DNA of 42,434 nucleotides from an uncultured Croceitalea sp. (GCA_937926215.1 CALEYA010000125.1:1-42434); one strand, 5' to 3'; shown: positions 1 through 10,383, counted from the first letter of the stretch. The notes: generated by a model from the sequence alone, not told the origin. Numbers and translations are program-made.

Positions 1-3000
1 ATTTGCTCCAGCGGTTATGGTTTCAGGATTACAAATATTATCTGCATCCAAAATCTGTAAACGGTAGTCGTTACTGTGCATACCAGCAACAATATTAGAT
101 ATCGTGAGCGTATTGGTATCTACTCCAGCATAAGTGCCACCATTTGTCAACGGATTCCATGTACTGCCGTTATCTGTACTTTCTTCCCATTGGTAACTAA
201 GGTTCGTTCCGCCACCGATGGCTGGCGTATAGCTTGCCGAGTCACCAATATTGACGCGTTGTTCACTAGGCTGGCTGGTTACCGTTACCGGAATGGAAGC
301 AGTAGTCAGTAAACTATTGGTGCCAGTATATCCCCCTTGACCTGTAATTTGTCCATTTTGATCAACCGTTATCGGAGAACTACCAAGAATACCATCATTA
401 TCTCCATCCGTATGACCAGCTTCTACAGTATCAAAACAACCGTCACCGTCACTATCCAAATCTTGGGAGTCTGGAATGGTATCACCATCAGAATCTGGGC
501 AAAACGAGAAAGTGAACCTCCCAGAATTTATTTCGGTTGGTGAAGTAAAATTAGTTTCATGGACGATAGTCATCCCACCCGTAGTTCCAGCCACAAGAAT
601 ATCGAAATCTGCAAATGGAGCGGATCCACCACTACCAGAGGAAGCGTCACCGGTTATGGTAAGGATGTTGTTAAGAATAGTAATGTTTGCATTCTGGCTA
701 GATAGAACGATCCACTGGAAATCAGCCGAAGGATTGATAGGGCTAAACGTAAAACTATCTGAATTGTTGATTCTAGAATCACCTAATACCGTATCTGCCC
801 CAAAACGGAAAGAAGAAGGTCTGGAAAATGTCATGTCCGCTGAATATGATGTGCCGGCCACGACACCATTATTATCCCTAAACCTTATATTGGCACCGCC
901 ATTTTCTGAAATAATATCTACATCTGATGCTCCATTGGCAACAAGATTACCTATAGATACCTGCAAGGGAAGCGCATTTCCATTGATGTCTGTAGCGAAA
1001 GTTACATTGGGATCTCCCTCTTGAAAATTAACTCCCGAAAAATCCACAGGAACAATTGGGCATTCAGAGGCATCTGAGATACCATCGTTATCATCATCTA
1101 AATCGCAAATATCGGTAACGCCATCGCCATCGAAATCCGGATAACCAGAATCTAAAGGATCGCATGGATCAAAAGTGCTAAGGGTAGCACTCCGGTCCAA
1201 CGTAAAACACACATTGTCCATATGGGTGACGTTTACGGTATAGACCGTACCGTCCAAACCTTGAACTTCCGTTATCCCTAAAGTAGCCGTAGTGGTGCCA
1301 ACGTAAATGGCATTATCAGAAATATTTACCCCATTGGCTTGCCATTGGTATTTAAGAGCTGGCGAACTATCCACGGTATTAGGGCCGGAATAGTCTGCAA
1401 CCCCAGCACTAAAATCTGTGGTGGATAAAGCGGACAGATCAATAGTAAATTGTGCTGCGCTGCCAAAAGCTTGATTTACATCTGCTGGTGGGCTGTTTAG
1501 GGTAACTTGAGTGGCAATGTTTAGGTTTACAGGATTAGTTGTCGTATATGTATGTCCAACTACCAAGCCCTGGCCATCCGTAGCACCATCCAATTCACCA
1601 TCTCCGTCAGCATCGGCAAAACCAGCTTCCAAAACGTCTGAACAACCGTCATTATCACTATCGGTATCCAAATTGTTGGGGATGCCATCGTCATCAGAAT
1701 CGGAACAAGAACCCGTAACTTCAAAAGAAATATCGTCTATGGCAAAATCGTTTCCGCCACCTGCTGTAGAGAAATTGACAACATCCATTCTAAAGTTCGT
1801 TTCACTGCCCGTAAAGAAGTTGGTGGCTATGCGGGTCCATGGATTGTTGAAAGGCATGGGCCCAGATTCTTGACGGGCTACCTCTATATTATTACTATCA
1901 TAAATGATAAACCCAATATTTGGATTTTGTCCTCCATCACCAGAATCCCTAAAGGCACTTATGGCCCAAATGCTGGCATCAAAGGAAGTATTGGTGCTTA
2001 AGGTAAAGTTTTGCGAGTAAAATACGCCCTGTGCAGTAGATCCGTTTACGGCCAAATACGCATCTTCTGGACTACCATCCGTATGTCCCGCAAGGCCATC
2101 CCATAGATTGGTTCTAAAATGTACTTGGTCTGCACTCAATTGGCTTATAACCGCATAGGTTGAATTTGGTTCCAATACTCCAGTAATTGCTGAAGGGTCT
2201 GAAGGATTACCAGCATATGCGTAATTGGTTACCGGTGTTTGGGTATCCCTTATACTAGCTGTTCCTAGGTTGCCAAAGGTTCCAGCAAACTCTCCCGTAA
2301 CCAATTGGGTACCACATTCCACCTCATCCAAAATACCGTCATTATCGTCGTCTAAATCGCAACCGTCGGAGATACCATCATCATCCGTATCAGGGTCTGC
2401 TGTAGTTACTAAGGAATTGGTGCCAGAATAGCCGCCTTGGCTTTCTACCCGGCCATTACTGCCTACGGTCAAACCTACAGAGCTGCCTAGAATGCCATCA
2501 CCATCATTATCGGTATGGCCTGCTTCTATGGCGTCTGGACAGCCATCGTCATCAGAATCCAAATCCATACTGTTGGGTACGCCATCACCATCTGCATCTG
2601 GACAAATCACATAATCTAAAGATCCAAGGTTGTCGACATTGTTACTGTCTGCAAAAGCCACGTACAATTCTCCATTTACACTAGGTAAAACCGAAAACCC
2701 CGTAGGGTCTAGTGATCCCAAGTACTGGTCAACACCTTGCTCGTAGCTCCCGCTTGCATTAACGTCTATAAAACCTACCCACTGCAAAAACGGAGCGGCT
2801 TCCGCACCCGTGCCACTAAGGCCAAGATTGTTTGCATTTGCTGTGTCCAGATTACCACCCACCCAGTTATGGATAGCAGGGTCTAAATACGTAAAATCTG
2901 GAGCGCCCGATACATAGGCTCCAGCGGATGCCGCACTTCTATAGGCCGTTCCATCAAATACCACAAAAACACCTACGCCAAAGAATACCCCAGAAACCAA

Positions 3001-4428
3001 TTGCCCGGCATGGGGTCCATCTGCGGGGATTATAGCTTCGGAAGAGTTTGTTGCGTTTATAGCAATAGGAACCCCAGAGGTAACCGAAAAACCGGTGCTC
3101 TGCCAAGCAAGGGTAGCACTGGTCGCATTGGAGGTCTGGCAGGTCCCTTCATTAATATCTAAAATACCGTCGTTATCATCGTCCTCATCAAAGCAATCAA
3201 ACACCCCATCATTGTCAAAATCTTCCCTTACAATGCGTGAACTGGAGGCATCGTTTACATTTAAGGAATTGGGGTCGTCCGTAGTTACTGAAAAAGGTAG
3301 CGAAGTCGCGTTGCTATTTAGATTCTCAAAAGTTGTGGTATTACTATAATCGGAAGGCCCGCTATAGTTCATAGGTATATAAATATCCATGGAAAAGCTG
3401 GACTCACCGGGAGGTATGTTGCTTATCCTAAGATTGCTTGTGGATGCCCCATTAAGGGTTCCCGTAAAGGTCATCCCAGCAGTTGCCCCATAAGGTTCGC
3501 CGGAATAGGTAAGCCCGTTGGTAAGGCTTTCGACCAAGTCAATATTGTTCAACGTAATCCCAGAATTATTGACTATGGTATAAATGTTTGTCAAGGTTTG
3601 CGTATCGCACAGGTCAATGTAGGTAGAGGCAAGTTTGTTGATTTCAACAGTAAATACACAAGAACAGCCATCGTTAAAAACAACACTAGGCCCCGTTCCC
3701 AAGGGAGTAACCTGGCCCGTGGTCTGATTGATACTTACCAATTGGTCCTGTTCTGTTAAGCTGGACAATTTTCCATAGCCTATGATACCATTGTTACCGT
3801 CATAATACAAACTCCCAAAAAACTCGTAGTCTGGGTCTGGAGAACCAACATAAGTTGTGCTACCGTCCGTAGGGTCTATGGTAAACAACTGCGTTACATT
3901 TTTATCCCATCCGTAAAGGAGGCCACTGGTAGGGTCGACGGCCACATCTGGACTTTTCGTGGTACTGCCTATTAATGTTGCCGTAAGGGTGTTGATATTT
4001 ACACTATATAGTTGTTCTGAATCTCCAGTTACATAGTAGTTACCATTAATATCAAAGGCCCCAGCCTCGTTAAATGCGTTTAATCCCGTAATATTTCCAA
4101 GGTTCTGGAAGTTTCCGGTTGCATCAATTCGATATAAGGTGTATGGAGCATCGGGGTTTATTCCGTAAACAAAATTATCTACAGGATTGTACCCAATGGA
4201 ATTAATTGCGCCAACCAAACCATTGGCCGTTAAATTGGAAATTTCGGTAAGACTGCCCGTGGCAGCATTTACTTCATAAAAGATATAATCGGTACCCACA
4301 CGAAGCGTCTGATAAAGACTGGCATCACAGGTAAAGGGAGTTTGCGCTTTAAGACTACTTATGCCTAAAAAAATAAAAAGGGCCAGTAGTTTAAATAGGT
4401 TAGACGGGCGATACGTTGTTGAATCCAT
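1..4428 (-). CDS. Giant secreted TSP3/Ig-like adhesin, C-terminal end missing
   Basis: An open frame of 1476 codons begins at an ATG at 4428 and is still open at the left edge, so the C-terminus is outside the window. The first ~28 residues form a signal peptide ending in SLKAQ. Residues ~30-260 resemble a beta-propeller-like repeat domain ([25 protein letters not shown]), and ~265-400 resemble a DUF11-type conserved repeat. After that come several clusters of calcium-binding thrombospondin type 3 repeats (for example [19 protein letters not shown] near 3150-3230; others near 2310-2600, 1560-1710, 1080-1165 and 390-510). These separate beta-rich modules, including an Ig-like module near the left edge ([15 protein letters not shown]). 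This is the usual build of flavobacterial T9SS-exported adhesins or gliding proteins. Secretion by T9SS is inferred, because the sorting domain is not visible. It is divergent from clpP. Confidence 0.85.
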   Translation of the reverse strand, partial: MDSTTYRPSNLFKLLALFIFLGISSLKAQTPFTCDASLYQTLRVGTDYIFYEVNAATGSLTEISNLTANGLVGAINSIGYNPVDNFVYGINPDAPYTLYRIDATGNFQNLGNITGLNAFNEAGAFDINGNYYVTGDSEQLYSVNINTLTATLIGSTTKSPDVAVDPTSGLLYGWDKNVTQLFTIDPTDGSTTYVGSPDPDYEFFGSLYYDGNNGIIGYGKLSSLTEQDQLVSINQTTGQVTPLGTGPSVVFNDGCSCVFTVEINKLASTYIDLCDTQTLTNIYTIVNNSGITLNNIDLVESLTNGLTYSGEPYGATAGMTFTGTLNGASTSNLRISNIPPGESSFSMDIYIPMNYSGPSDYSNTTTFENLNSNATSLPFSVTTDDPNSLNVNDASSSRIVREDFDNDGVFDCFDEDDDNDGILDINEGTCQTSNATSATLAWQSTGFSVTSGVPIAINATNSSEAIIPADGPHAGQLVSGVFFGVGVFVVFDGTAYRSAASAGAYVSGAPDFTYLDPAIHNWVGGNLDTANANNLGLSGTGAEAAPFLQWVGFIDVNASGSYEQGVDQYLGSLDPTGFSVLPSVNGELYVAFADSNNVDNLGSLDYVICPDADGDGVPNSMDLDSDDDGCPDAIEAGHTDNDGDGILGSSVGLTVGSNGRVESQGGYSGTNSLVTTADPDTDDDGISDGCDLDDDNDGILDEVECGTQLVTGEFAGTFGNLGTASIRDTQTPVTNYAYAGNPSDPSAITGVLEPNSTYAVISQLSADQVHFRTNLWDGLAGHTDGSPEDAYLAVNGSTAQGVFYSQNFTLSTNTSFDASIWAISAFRDSGDGGQNPNIGFIIYDSNNIEVARQESGPMPFNNPWTRIATNFFTGSETNFRMDVVNFSTAGGGNDFAIDDISFEVTGSCSDSDDDGIPNNLDTDSDNDGCSDVLEAGFADADGDGELDGATDGQGLVVGHTYTTTNPVNLNIATQVTLNSPPADVNQAFGSAAQFTIDLSALSTTDFSAGVADYSGPNTVDSSPALKYQWQANGVNISDNAIYVGTTTATLGITEVQGLDGTVYTVNVTHMDNVCFTLDRSATLSTFDPCDPLDSGYPDFDGDGVTDICDLDDDNDGISDASECPIVPVDFSGVNFQEGDPNVTFATDINGNALPLQVSIGNLVANGASDVDIISENGGANIRFRDNNGVVAGTSYSADMTFSRPSSFRFGADTVLGDSRINNSDSFTFSPINPSADFQWIVLSSQNANITILNNILTITGDASSGSGGSAPFADFDILVAGTTGGMTIVHETNFTSPTEINSGRFTFSFCPDSDGDTIPDSQDLDSDGDGCFDTVEAGHTDGDNDGILGSSPITVDQNGQITGQGGYTGTNSLLTTASIPVTVTSQPSEQRVNIGDSASYTPAIGGGTNLSYQWEESTDNGSTWNPLTNGGTYAGVDTNTLTISNIVAGMHSNDYRLQILDADNICNPETITAGAN

Positions 4429-4541
4429 GGAGCACTAGTATTAGGTGAACTATTAAAAGCCCATGACCTTTGAAAACCCCAGTTGTTCTTGGTAAAAATG
4501 TACTAGTAGTGGTTAGCATAGGTCAAGCTTAATTTGGGTTG

Positions 4542-4560
4542 AATTGATTTGGGATCAATT
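4542..4560. promoter_or_regulatory. Inverted repeat at the predicted adhesin transcription start
   Basis: AATTGAT-TTGGG-ATCAATT is a perfect 7-bp inverted repeat with a 5-nt spacer, just downstream of the predicted -7 box of the adhesin gene. It could be an operator. The rest of the 408-bp gap at 4429-4836 holds nothing I can support: a 65-codon plus-strand frame at 4634-4831 has no recognisable features, and I found no clear clpP promoter. Confidence 0.25.
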
Positions 4561-4567
4561 TTGTGTA

Positions 4568-4599
4568 CAAAACTAGTCCCAAAAAACCCAAAACTTCAA
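4568..4599 (-). promoter_or_regulatory. Predicted promoter of the TSP3 adhesin gene
   Basis: Read on the minus strand, TTG (4597-4599) is followed after 21 nt by TAGTTTTG (4568-4575). This matches the Bacteroidota consensus TTG-N17-23-TANNTTTG exactly in the -7 box. It would give a leader of about 130 nt before the ATG at 4428. Confidence 0.4.
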
Positions 4600-4836
4600 T
4601 ATTCACGATATTGGTACGGTTATTTTCGTTCAATTGCTATATTCTATCCAAAGAAACGACAGGGTACGGAGAATATTCACTAATTGTTGTGAACGGCCTT
4701 TTTTTGTATATAAAACCGGTATTTCACCGATAAGCCTAGTGTTTGCGTGTATTATCGTAAGAAATTTCGCATATACTATTTTTAAGGCAAAAACGGAATA
4801 TTTGCGTAATTTTATGACTTATTATAATTAGAAGGA

Positions 4837-5385
4837 ATGAGTGCTAAAAAAGGAAAAGTACAAGAGGCCATACAAGAAAAATTATTGGCGGAACGTAAGG
4901 TGTTTTTATGGGGAATGGTAGACGACGATTCCGCTAAACATGTGGTGGACCGGTTGTTGTACCTGGACTTGCAGGATGATAAGGAAATACAATTGATCAT
5001 TAACAGCCCTGGGGGCTATGTTACTTCTGGCTTTGCCATTTACGATACGATCAAACAAATTAAAAGTCCGGTGTCTACGGTTTGTTCCGGTCTGGCAGCA
5101 TCTATGGGGTCTATTTTGCTTTCCGTTGGTGAAAAAGGGAGGCGTTTTATACAACCGCATGCCCGTGTTATGATTCACCAACCTAGCGGCGGGGCTAGGG
5201 GACAGGCTTCCAATATTGAGATACAAGCACGCGAAATTATAAAAACCAAAGAACTGGGTGCCAGAATTTTAGCGGATAATTGTGGACAGGATTTTGATAA
5301 AGTCATGAAAGACTTTGACCGAGATTATTGGATGGGGGCAGAGGAATCCTTGGAATATGGTATTGTAGACGCAATTTTAAAGTAA
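4837..5385 (+). CDS. clpP: ATP-dependent Clp protease proteolytic subunit (ClpP family)
   Basis: The 182-residue product is a ClpP serine peptidase, the barrel-forming subunit that degrades proteins unfolded by ClpX or ClpA/C in the cytoplasm. The catalytic triad is present: Ser89 in GLAASMGS, His114 in VMIHQPSGG and Asp163 in FDRDYWMGAEE, the equivalents of E. coli S97, H122 and D171. The IINSPGG motif that lines the active site is at 55-61. It is slightly shorter than usual (about 190-205) because both ends are short. The ATG at 4837 follows AGAAGGA closely. It stands alone: no tig or clpX is beside it, whereas the housekeeping clpP commonly sits with clpX. It may therefore be a second paralogue, which is an inference. 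A strong terminator follows directly. Confidence 0.92.
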   Translation: MSAKKGKVQEAIQEKLLAERKVFLWGMVDDDSAKHVVDRLLYLDLQDDKEIQLIINSPGGYVTSGFAIYDTIKQIKSPVSTVCSGLAASMGSILLSVGEKGRRFIQPHARVMIHQPSGGARGQASNIEIQAREIIKTKELGARILADNCGQDFDKVMKDFDRDYWMGAEESLEYGIVDAILK

Positions 5386-5403
5386 ACGAATGCCTTAAAA
5401 AGG

Positions 5404-5437
5404 AAAAGCCCTTTACAATTTTTTGTAAAGGGCTTTT
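5404..5437. terminator. Bidirectional rho-independent terminator between clpP and the photolyase gene
   Basis: A perfect 15-bp stem (5404-5418 with 5423-5437, arms AAAAGCCCTTTACAA / TTGTAAAGGGCTTTT) closes a TTTT loop. A-rich and T-rich flanks let it work in both directions between two convergent genes. Confidence 0.85.
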
Positions 5438-5524
5438 ATTATAGGGACGCTTGCGCGGAATAGTTGTTACTATAATTACGGGGGTTTGGTCGTAAAAAGA
5501 TGCCGTTCCTTTGTTAAAATAGTA

Positions 5525-7057
5525 TTAAAAATTGTCTGGTGCGGCTATGATTTCCCGGGCCTTTTCCCGTAGTTCTTCTAATTCTTTCGGATTTTTCTTT
5601 TTCAATAGGTTGAGCATCATGCCCATGCGTTGGTTATCCGTAAAAAATTCCTTCTTTTCTGCTAAAAAATTCCAATACAGGGAATTAAAAGGGCAGGCGC
5701 GCTCTCCGATTTTTAGTGCTTTGTTATAATGGCATCCGCTACAATAATCGCCCATTTTATTAATATAATTGGCACTGCTTACATAGGGTTTGGTGGCCAC
5801 GATACCGCCGTCCGCAAATTGACTCATACCTCTGGTATTGGTAATTTCCACCCATTCTATGGCATCAATATAAACTCCTAAATACCAAGCGTCTACCTCG
5901 TCTGGGTGGACCTGGGCCAACAATGCAAAGTTTCCTATCACCATTAATCGCTGTATGTGGTGGGCATAGGCCTCCTCTAAACTTTGTCCGATGGCTTTTT
6001 TAAGACAGTTCATTTTGGTATTTCCGGTCCAGAAGAACTGGGGTAGTTGATTGTAGTTTTCTAGTTTGTTCAGCTTTTGGTATCCCGGCATTTCTTTCCA
6101 ATAGATACCGCGCATATACTCCCGCCAACCCAGAATTTGGCGTACGAAACCTTCAACTTGGCTTATCGCTATGGTATCCCCATGTTCGTAATAATAATCC
6201 AAAACCGTATCAATGATTTCTTTTGGGGAAATTAGTTTGCTGTTCATGGCAAAGGAAAGCCTGCTATGGAACAAAAATTTTTGTTCCGTATGCATGGCAT
6301 CTTGGTAGTCCCCAAAGTGAATCAATAGTTTTTCACAGAAAAACTGGGTCAACGCTACACATTCGTCATAAGTCGTAGGCCAATTTAGGGTATTGTTGGC
6401 AATACTACCAAAAGTGGTGACACCGGAATTTTGGAGTTCTATTACAAGATAGGATACGTCTTTTTCAAAATTTAAGGCTTGGGGTATGGCCGGCTTTCCT
6501 TTCCATTTTTTGCGGTTGCTCTGGTCAAAGTTCCATTGGCCACCCTCCGGCTGTCCGTTAAGCATCATGATGGTATGTTTTTTTCGCATCATCCGGTAAA
6601 AGGATTCCATAATAAGTTGCTTCTTGCCTGCAAAGAAGTCTTTTAGTTCGTAACGTTCCGTATAAAAATGCTCTGTGTCATAAGCCTCCGTGTTTATGGA
6701 CGTGTTATTACAGAACTCCTTAAGTTGCTTGTCCAAACGGTATTCATCCGGGAATTGGTATTCGAATTTTTTGGCATCGGTCTTTACAATATAATGTTCC
6801 AAAAGTTTATCCAACTCTTGCGGACAGTCGGTCTCCGTAATTGTAATATAGTTAACGGTATGCCCTTGAGCAGTAAGGGTCGTAGCAAAACTGCGCATCG
6901 CCAGAAAGAATGCCGTTACTTTTTGTATGTGGTGTTTTACATAAGAAGTTTCTTGTTGTATCTCTGCCATTAGATAGACTACGTTTTCGTCCACCTCTTG
7001 GAACCAGCTGTGTTTTTGGTTAAGTTGATCTCCTAATATCAATCTTAGTGTTTTCAT
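5525..7057 (-). CDS. Iron-sulfur bacterial cryptochrome/photolyase (PhrB-type, putative (6-4) photolyase)
   Basis: The 510-residue protein belongs to the DPRP (PF04244) FeS-BCP family of flavoproteins that carry a [4Fe-4S] cluster and repair UV photoproducts using light. Counting from the ATG at 7057, the cluster cysteines are Cys351 (MNCLKKAIG), Cys439 and Cys442 (YCSGCHYN) and Cys455 (RACPFNSLYW). They are one position off those of Agrobacterium PhrB (350/438/441/454). The HHIQRLMVIGNF motif of the FAD region is present. An upstream TTG at 7072 would add five residues, but the ATG at 7057 gives a typical start ([12 protein letters not shown]) and forms an ATGA overlap with the stop of the cryptochrome gene, indicating translational coupling. 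It is the last gene of the photorepair operon. Substrate, (6-4) product versus other, is inferred from the family. Confidence 0.9.
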   Translation of the reverse strand: MKTLRLILGDQLNQKHSWFQEVDENVVYLMAEIQQETSYVKHHIQKVTAFFLAMRSFATTLTAQGHTVNYITITETDCPQELDKLLEHYIVKTDAKKFEYQFPDEYRLDKQLKEFCNNTSINTEAYDTEHFYTERYELKDFFAGKKQLIMESFYRMMRKKHTIMMLNGQPEGGQWNFDQSNRKKWKGKPAIPQALNFEKDVSYLVIELQNSGVTTFGSIANNTLNWPTTYDECVALTQFFCEKLLIHFGDYQDAMHTEQKFLFHSRLSFAMNSKLISPKEIIDTVLDYYYEHGDTIAISQVEGFVRQILGWREYMRGIYWKEMPGYQKLNKLENYNQLPQFFWTGNTKMNCLKKAIGQSLEEAYAHHIQRLMVIGNFALLAQVHPDEVDAWYLGVYIDAIEWVEITNTRGMSQFADGGIVATKPYVSSANYINKMGDYCSGCHYNKALKIGERACPFNSLYWNFLAEKKEFFTDNQRMGMMLNLLKKKNPKELEELREKAREIIAAPDNF

Positions 7058-8343
7058 AAATCGTTCAGCCAAAGTTTTTGGTAGGTGCCTTGTGGGTCAT
7101 AGTTTTCCGCCTGTCGCTCAATATTGAATTTGCGATCCCTAGGGTCATTGCCTACACCGCTCAGATACATCCAATTGCACCAATTACTATGCACGTCATA
7201 GTCAATAAGCATGCTTTCAAAATAGGAAGCACCAATACGCCAATCCTGTTGCAATTCCTTGGTCCAATAACTGGCCACGTTCTGTCTACCCCGGTTACTC
7301 ATAAAACCGGTTTCCTTAAGTTCTATCATATTGGCGTTGACAAAAGGTTTTGGGGTTTTGCCATTGATCCATTGATCCATGAGTTCTTTTGAGGCTTTCC
7401 AGGTGTAATCGCGCTCTAAAATACCTCCAAGCTTAAAGATGTTGTTTTTATGCTTGATGCTTACATATTTGAAAAAGTCGCGCCAGACGAGCTCAAAGAA
7501 TAGCCAATAGGTATCCTGATTTTTGGTTTCTTGCGTTTCAAATTCCATTAATTCGGCATAAATGGTTCTCGGTGTAATACAACCATTGGCCAACCATGCC
7601 GAAAATTTGGAACTGTACTCCGTTCCTACCAAACCGTTTCTTGTTTTTTTATAAGAGGCAATATGTTTGGTGTTCCAGAAGTAATCCTTTAAACGGAGTA
7701 GTGCCTGTTTTTCCCCGCCTTTAAACGGAAAGGCTGATTTTGGATGCTTTTCAAAACTGGGGAAACCCAATTGTTGCAAACTAGGTGGCGTTGTAATAAT
7801 GTCCAGGAGGTTTTCGAGAGATTTTTTAGGAATTTCGGGAAGTGTTGCCCTTACCCGGACATGCTTTTCGCATTTTCTGCGAAAGAAGGTAAACACATCC
7901 GGAAGATGGTCAAAGGATTTAAAAGGGATATCCTCTGGATGGAAAAGGAAGTGGTCGCAACTTTCTACAAGCTTGGTCTTATCGGTAAGTTTTTCCTTTA
8001 CCTTTTCCAAGACGTGTACTTCTTCGGATGTCCATTCCGCCTGAAGGTAGATAAAATCAATGCTGTGGTCCTTGACCAGTTGTGGGATGACATGCTCCGG
8101 TTTATCTAAATAGACCAAGAGCGTAATATTTTTTTCTTTTAAGCCTTGCACCAGTTCTTCAACGGACTCCAATAGAAACCGGGCCCGATAGCGCCCTGTC
8201 TTCATAAACCCAAATTGGGAAACGGAAAAATGTCTTGGATCAAAACAGTAGACGGCCAATGTGCGGTCATGCGTAGCTGCCTTGTAAAGGGATGTATTAT
8301 CAGCAACCCTTAAATCGTTTCTAAACCAAACCAGACTATTCAT
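7054..8343 (-). CDS. DASH-family cryptochrome / deoxyribodipyrimidine photolyase
   Basis: The 429-residue protein has the N-terminal photolyase alpha/beta domain opening with LVWFRNDLR, and a C-terminal FAD-binding helical domain with the DASH-like block [15 protein letters not shown] followed by [24 protein letters not shown] proteins bind FAD and usually a folate antenna, and repair cyclobutane pyrimidine dimers, at least in single-stranded DNA. Its start overlaps the end of the DUF2256 gene by 8 bp, and its TGA overlaps the ATG of the PhrB-type gene by 4 bp, so the three genes are almost certainly one transcript. The length matches other bacterial DASH proteins without long extensions. Confidence 0.92.
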   Translation of the reverse strand: MNSLVWFRNDLRVADNTSLYKAATHDRTLAVYCFDPRHFSVSQFGFMKTGRYRARFLLESVEELVQGLKEKNITLLVYLDKPEHVIPQLVKDHSIDFIYLQAEWTSEEVHVLEKVKEKLTDKTKLVESCDHFLFHPEDIPFKSFDHLPDVFTFFRRKCEKHVRVRATLPEIPKKSLENLLDIITTPPSLQQLGFPSFEKHPKSAFPFKGGEKQALLRLKDYFWNTKHIASYKKTRNGLVGTEYSSKFSAWLANGCITPRTIYAELMEFETQETKNQDTYWLFFELVWRDFFKYVSIKHKNNIFKLGGILERDYTWKASKELMDQWINGKTPKPFVNANMIELKETGFMSNRGRQNVASYWTKELQQDWRIGASYFESMLIDYDVHSNWCNWMYLSGVGNDPRDRKFNIERQAENYDPQGTYQKLWLNDL

Positions 8344-8485
8344 TATTTCGTTTGTTGGATTTACATCTATTGCTGCAATACTTGACCTCCTCCCAGTTTT
8401 TCTCCCATTTCTTGCGCCAAGAAAAAGGCCTATTGCATACGATACAGATTTTTTTGGGAAGATGTGTCTTTTTGATGACTTTCAA
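8336..8485 (-). CDS. DUF2256 small zinc-finger-like protein, photolyase-associated
   Basis: A 49-codon frame with a TTG start at 8485 and TAG at 8336-8338. The product has the DUF2256 pattern: two CxxC/CxxxC pairs (ICIVC, and YCSNRC further on) around a conserved [19 protein letters not shown] core, here four cysteines suited to bind one zinc. The frame has no ATG; an in-frame stop lies only seven codons before the TTG, so TTG is the only usual start. It overlaps the DASH cryptochrome start by 8 bp. DUF2256 genes are often found beside photolyase/cryptochrome genes. The function is unknown; a role in light-dependent repair or flavoprotein assembly is a guess from context. It is short enough to be missed by most gene callers. 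Confidence 0.85.
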   Translation of the reverse strand: MKVIKKTHLPKKICIVCNRPFSWRKKWEKNWEEVKYCSNRCKSNKRNNE

Positions 8486-8668
8486 TTTGTTTAATAAAAA
8501 TACCTAAAAATTAAACAGAAATAGTGCGCTTCTGCTATTTAGAACGGTTTAAAAACAGGCATTAACCAAATTGTCAGTATTTTTATGACGTTACAAGAGT
8601 ATCAAGATTTTGGCCTAACAACCGTTGGGTACATAACACCTAGGCTTGTTCCTAGATAGTTTTCATTT

Positions 8669-10012
8669 ATGCCACAAACGCAAAGAAATATTGCCATTAT
8701 AGGTTCTGGACTCGTAGGCTCCTTATTGGCGGTTTACCTAAAAAAACGGGGCCATTCCGTTACCGTTTTTGATAGAAGGCCAGACATACGAACGGTACAT
8801 TTTTCTGGAAGGTCCATTAATTTGGCCATGAGTAATAGGGGCTGGAAAGCGCTTAGGAAAGTGGGCTTGGAGAATGAAATCCAAAAAATAGCCATTCCCT
8901 TGGACAAACGTGCGATGCATGTAAACGATAGGCCGGTATACTTTCAAAAATATGGAAAGGAAGGGGAAGCCATTTGGTCCATATCCAGAGGTATCCTGAA
9001 CCGAAGAATGATCGACCTTGCCGAAAATGCCGGGGTACGGTTTAGGTTTGAGGAGAAGGTATGGGATGTAGACCTTCCGGAAGCCAAGATTTATACAGGG
9101 GAAACCGAGAAAGGCGAATGGAAGGAATATCAGTACGATTTGATTTTTGGGTGCGATGGGGCATTTTCACGTGTTAGGCATAAAATGCAACGGCGTAGCC
9201 GTTTTGATTATAGTCAAGATTTTATTGATGTGGGCTATAAGGAATTGACCATACCACCCAATGCCGATGGGAGCCACAAGTTTGATAAAAATTCTTTCCA
9301 CATCTGGCCCCGTGGTCGGTTTATGCTTATTGCTATGCCTAATTTGGACGGTAGTTTTACCTGCACGCTGTTCCTCCCTTTTGAAGGGGACGTATCTTTT
9401 GAGAACCTAAAGACGGAAAAGGATGCCAAAACTTTTTTTGAGACCTATTTTCCCAATGTGCGAAAGGAGATTGAAAACTTGACCAAGGATTTTTTTGAGA
9501 ACCCCACTAGTGCTATGGTCACCATGAAATGTTACCCGTGGAGCTACTGGAACAAAGTGGCTCTGGTTGGCGATTCTGCCCATGCTATAGTACCGTTTTA
9601 CGGTCAGGGTATGAACGCCGGTTTTGAGGATATCTACGAGCTGGATGCACTTATGGAAGCCCATGGGGACGATTGGGAAGCTATTTTTAGGAATTATCAG
9701 AAGAACAGGAAACCGAACGCAGATGCCATTGCTGAACTCAGTTATCGGAATTTTATGGAAATGAGCAGTAAGACCGCTGATCCTATGTTCCTGCTTCAAA
9801 AAAAGATAGAAAAACACTTTGCCGCAAAACATCCAGAAAAATGGATTCCCGTTTATAGCAGGGTTACCTTTTCCGATAGTCCGTATGCAGATGCGCTTAC
9901 CATTGGTGACCAACAGGAAGCAATCATGCAACAGATAATGCAACTACCTAATATTGAAGCTATTTGGGATTCGAAAGAGGTGGAACAGCAACTACTTTCC
10001 CTTTTGGGTTAA
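8669..10012 (+). CDS. kmo: Kynurenine 3-monooxygenase
   Basis: The 447-residue FAD enzyme hydroxylates L-kynurenine to 3-hydroxykynurenine with NADPH and oxygen, in tryptophan breakdown or in the kynurenine route to quinolinate and NAD. The N-terminal FAD-binding GxGxxG motif is IIGSGLVGSLLAVYL (residues 10-24). The substrate-side motif HIWPRGRFMLIAMPN and the second FAD motif VALVGDSAHAIVPFYGQGMNAG are characteristic of KMO rather than generic monooxygenases. The ATG at 8669 places the GxGxxG motif at the usual distance. No other kynurenine-pathway gene is nearby, so the downstream pathway cannot be judged from this window. Its stop overlaps that of the convergent DUF4174 gene by 4 bp. Confidence 0.93.
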   Translation: MPQTQRNIAIIGSGLVGSLLAVYLKKRGHSVTVFDRRPDIRTVHFSGRSINLAMSNRGWKALRKVGLENEIQKIAIPLDKRAMHVNDRPVYFQKYGKEGEAIWSISRGILNRRMIDLAENAGVRFRFEEKVWDVDLPEAKIYTGETEKGEWKEYQYDLIFGCDGAFSRVRHKMQRRSRFDYSQDFIDVGYKELTIPPNADGSHKFDKNSFHIWPRGRFMLIAMPNLDGSFTCTLFLPFEGDVSFENLKTEKDAKTFFETYFPNVRKEIENLTKDFFENPTSAMVTMKCYPWSYWNKVALVGDSAHAIVPFYGQGMNAGFEDIYELDALMEAHGDDWEAIFRNYQKNRKPNADAIAELSYRNFMEMSSKTADPMFLLQKKIEKHFAAKHPEKWIPVYSRVTFSDSPYADALTIGDQQEAIMQQIMQLPNIEAIWDSKEVEQQLLSLLG

Positions 10013-10383
10013 TGTTTCCGCTTTGCTAGTTCTGCCCTTCGCATGGGCATGCCGTCAATACGTGCCCATATCGTCTTTGGACGCACCGTAAACCTTTTTT
10101 TCAGTTTTACGCTACCATCTTTGCCCACAAGGACAATACCTTTAAAGTCTTTGTGCAGTTGGAGTTCTTTACGGATTTGGTCCGTTCCTTTCCATATAAG
10201 CACATCCCTGTCGTCCAAGGCTTTTTGGTTATTTTCAAACAAGCGGTTTTGTTCAAGGTACCCTTCTGTTTTTGCATCGCCAAAAAGGAGGATGACCCGG
10301 TTTTGCCAACGAAGCTCGCCTAAGTCCTGTGCGTGGGCGTAGCCAACCAAAAGGAGAAGAATATAGAGTAGTAGCCGTTCCAT
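10009..10383 (-). CDS. DUF4174 domain secreted protein
   Basis: A 124-residue protein with an N-terminal signal peptide (LLLYILLLLVGYAHAQ) and a DUF4174 domain filling the rest. Family marks are LGELRWQNRVILLFG at the start, DDRDVLIWKG in the middle, and IVLVGKDGSVKLKKRF followed by IDGMPMRRAE at the end. The fold resembles thioredoxin-like proteins, but no CxxC pair is present. It is probably periplasmic; its function is not known. It lies downstream of the zinc-ribbon-like gene on the same strand but is separated from it by a terminator hairpin, so it may have its own promoter. Confidence 0.85.
   Translation of the reverse strand: MERLLLYILLLLVGYAHAQDLGELRWQNRVILLFGDAKTEGYLEQNRLFENNQKALDDRDVLIWKGTDQIRKELQLHKDFKGIVLVGKDGSVKLKKRFTVRPKTIWARIDGMPMRRAELAKRKH

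Noticed and set aside
476-1024. Plus-strand frames of 60-182 codons across 76-3349
   Set aside because: They lie opposite the TSP3/Ig-like adhesin frame, which is continuous from 4428 to the edge and has recognisable domains; their own products are low-complexity and match nothing.
4634-4831. 65-codon plus-strand frame before clpP
   Set aside because: No start signal, no domain and no family resemblance; it lies in the divergent regulatory gap.
7058-7072. TTG start extending the PhrB-type photolyase by five residues
   Set aside because: The ATG at 7057 gives the usual family start and an ATGA junction with the upstream gene.
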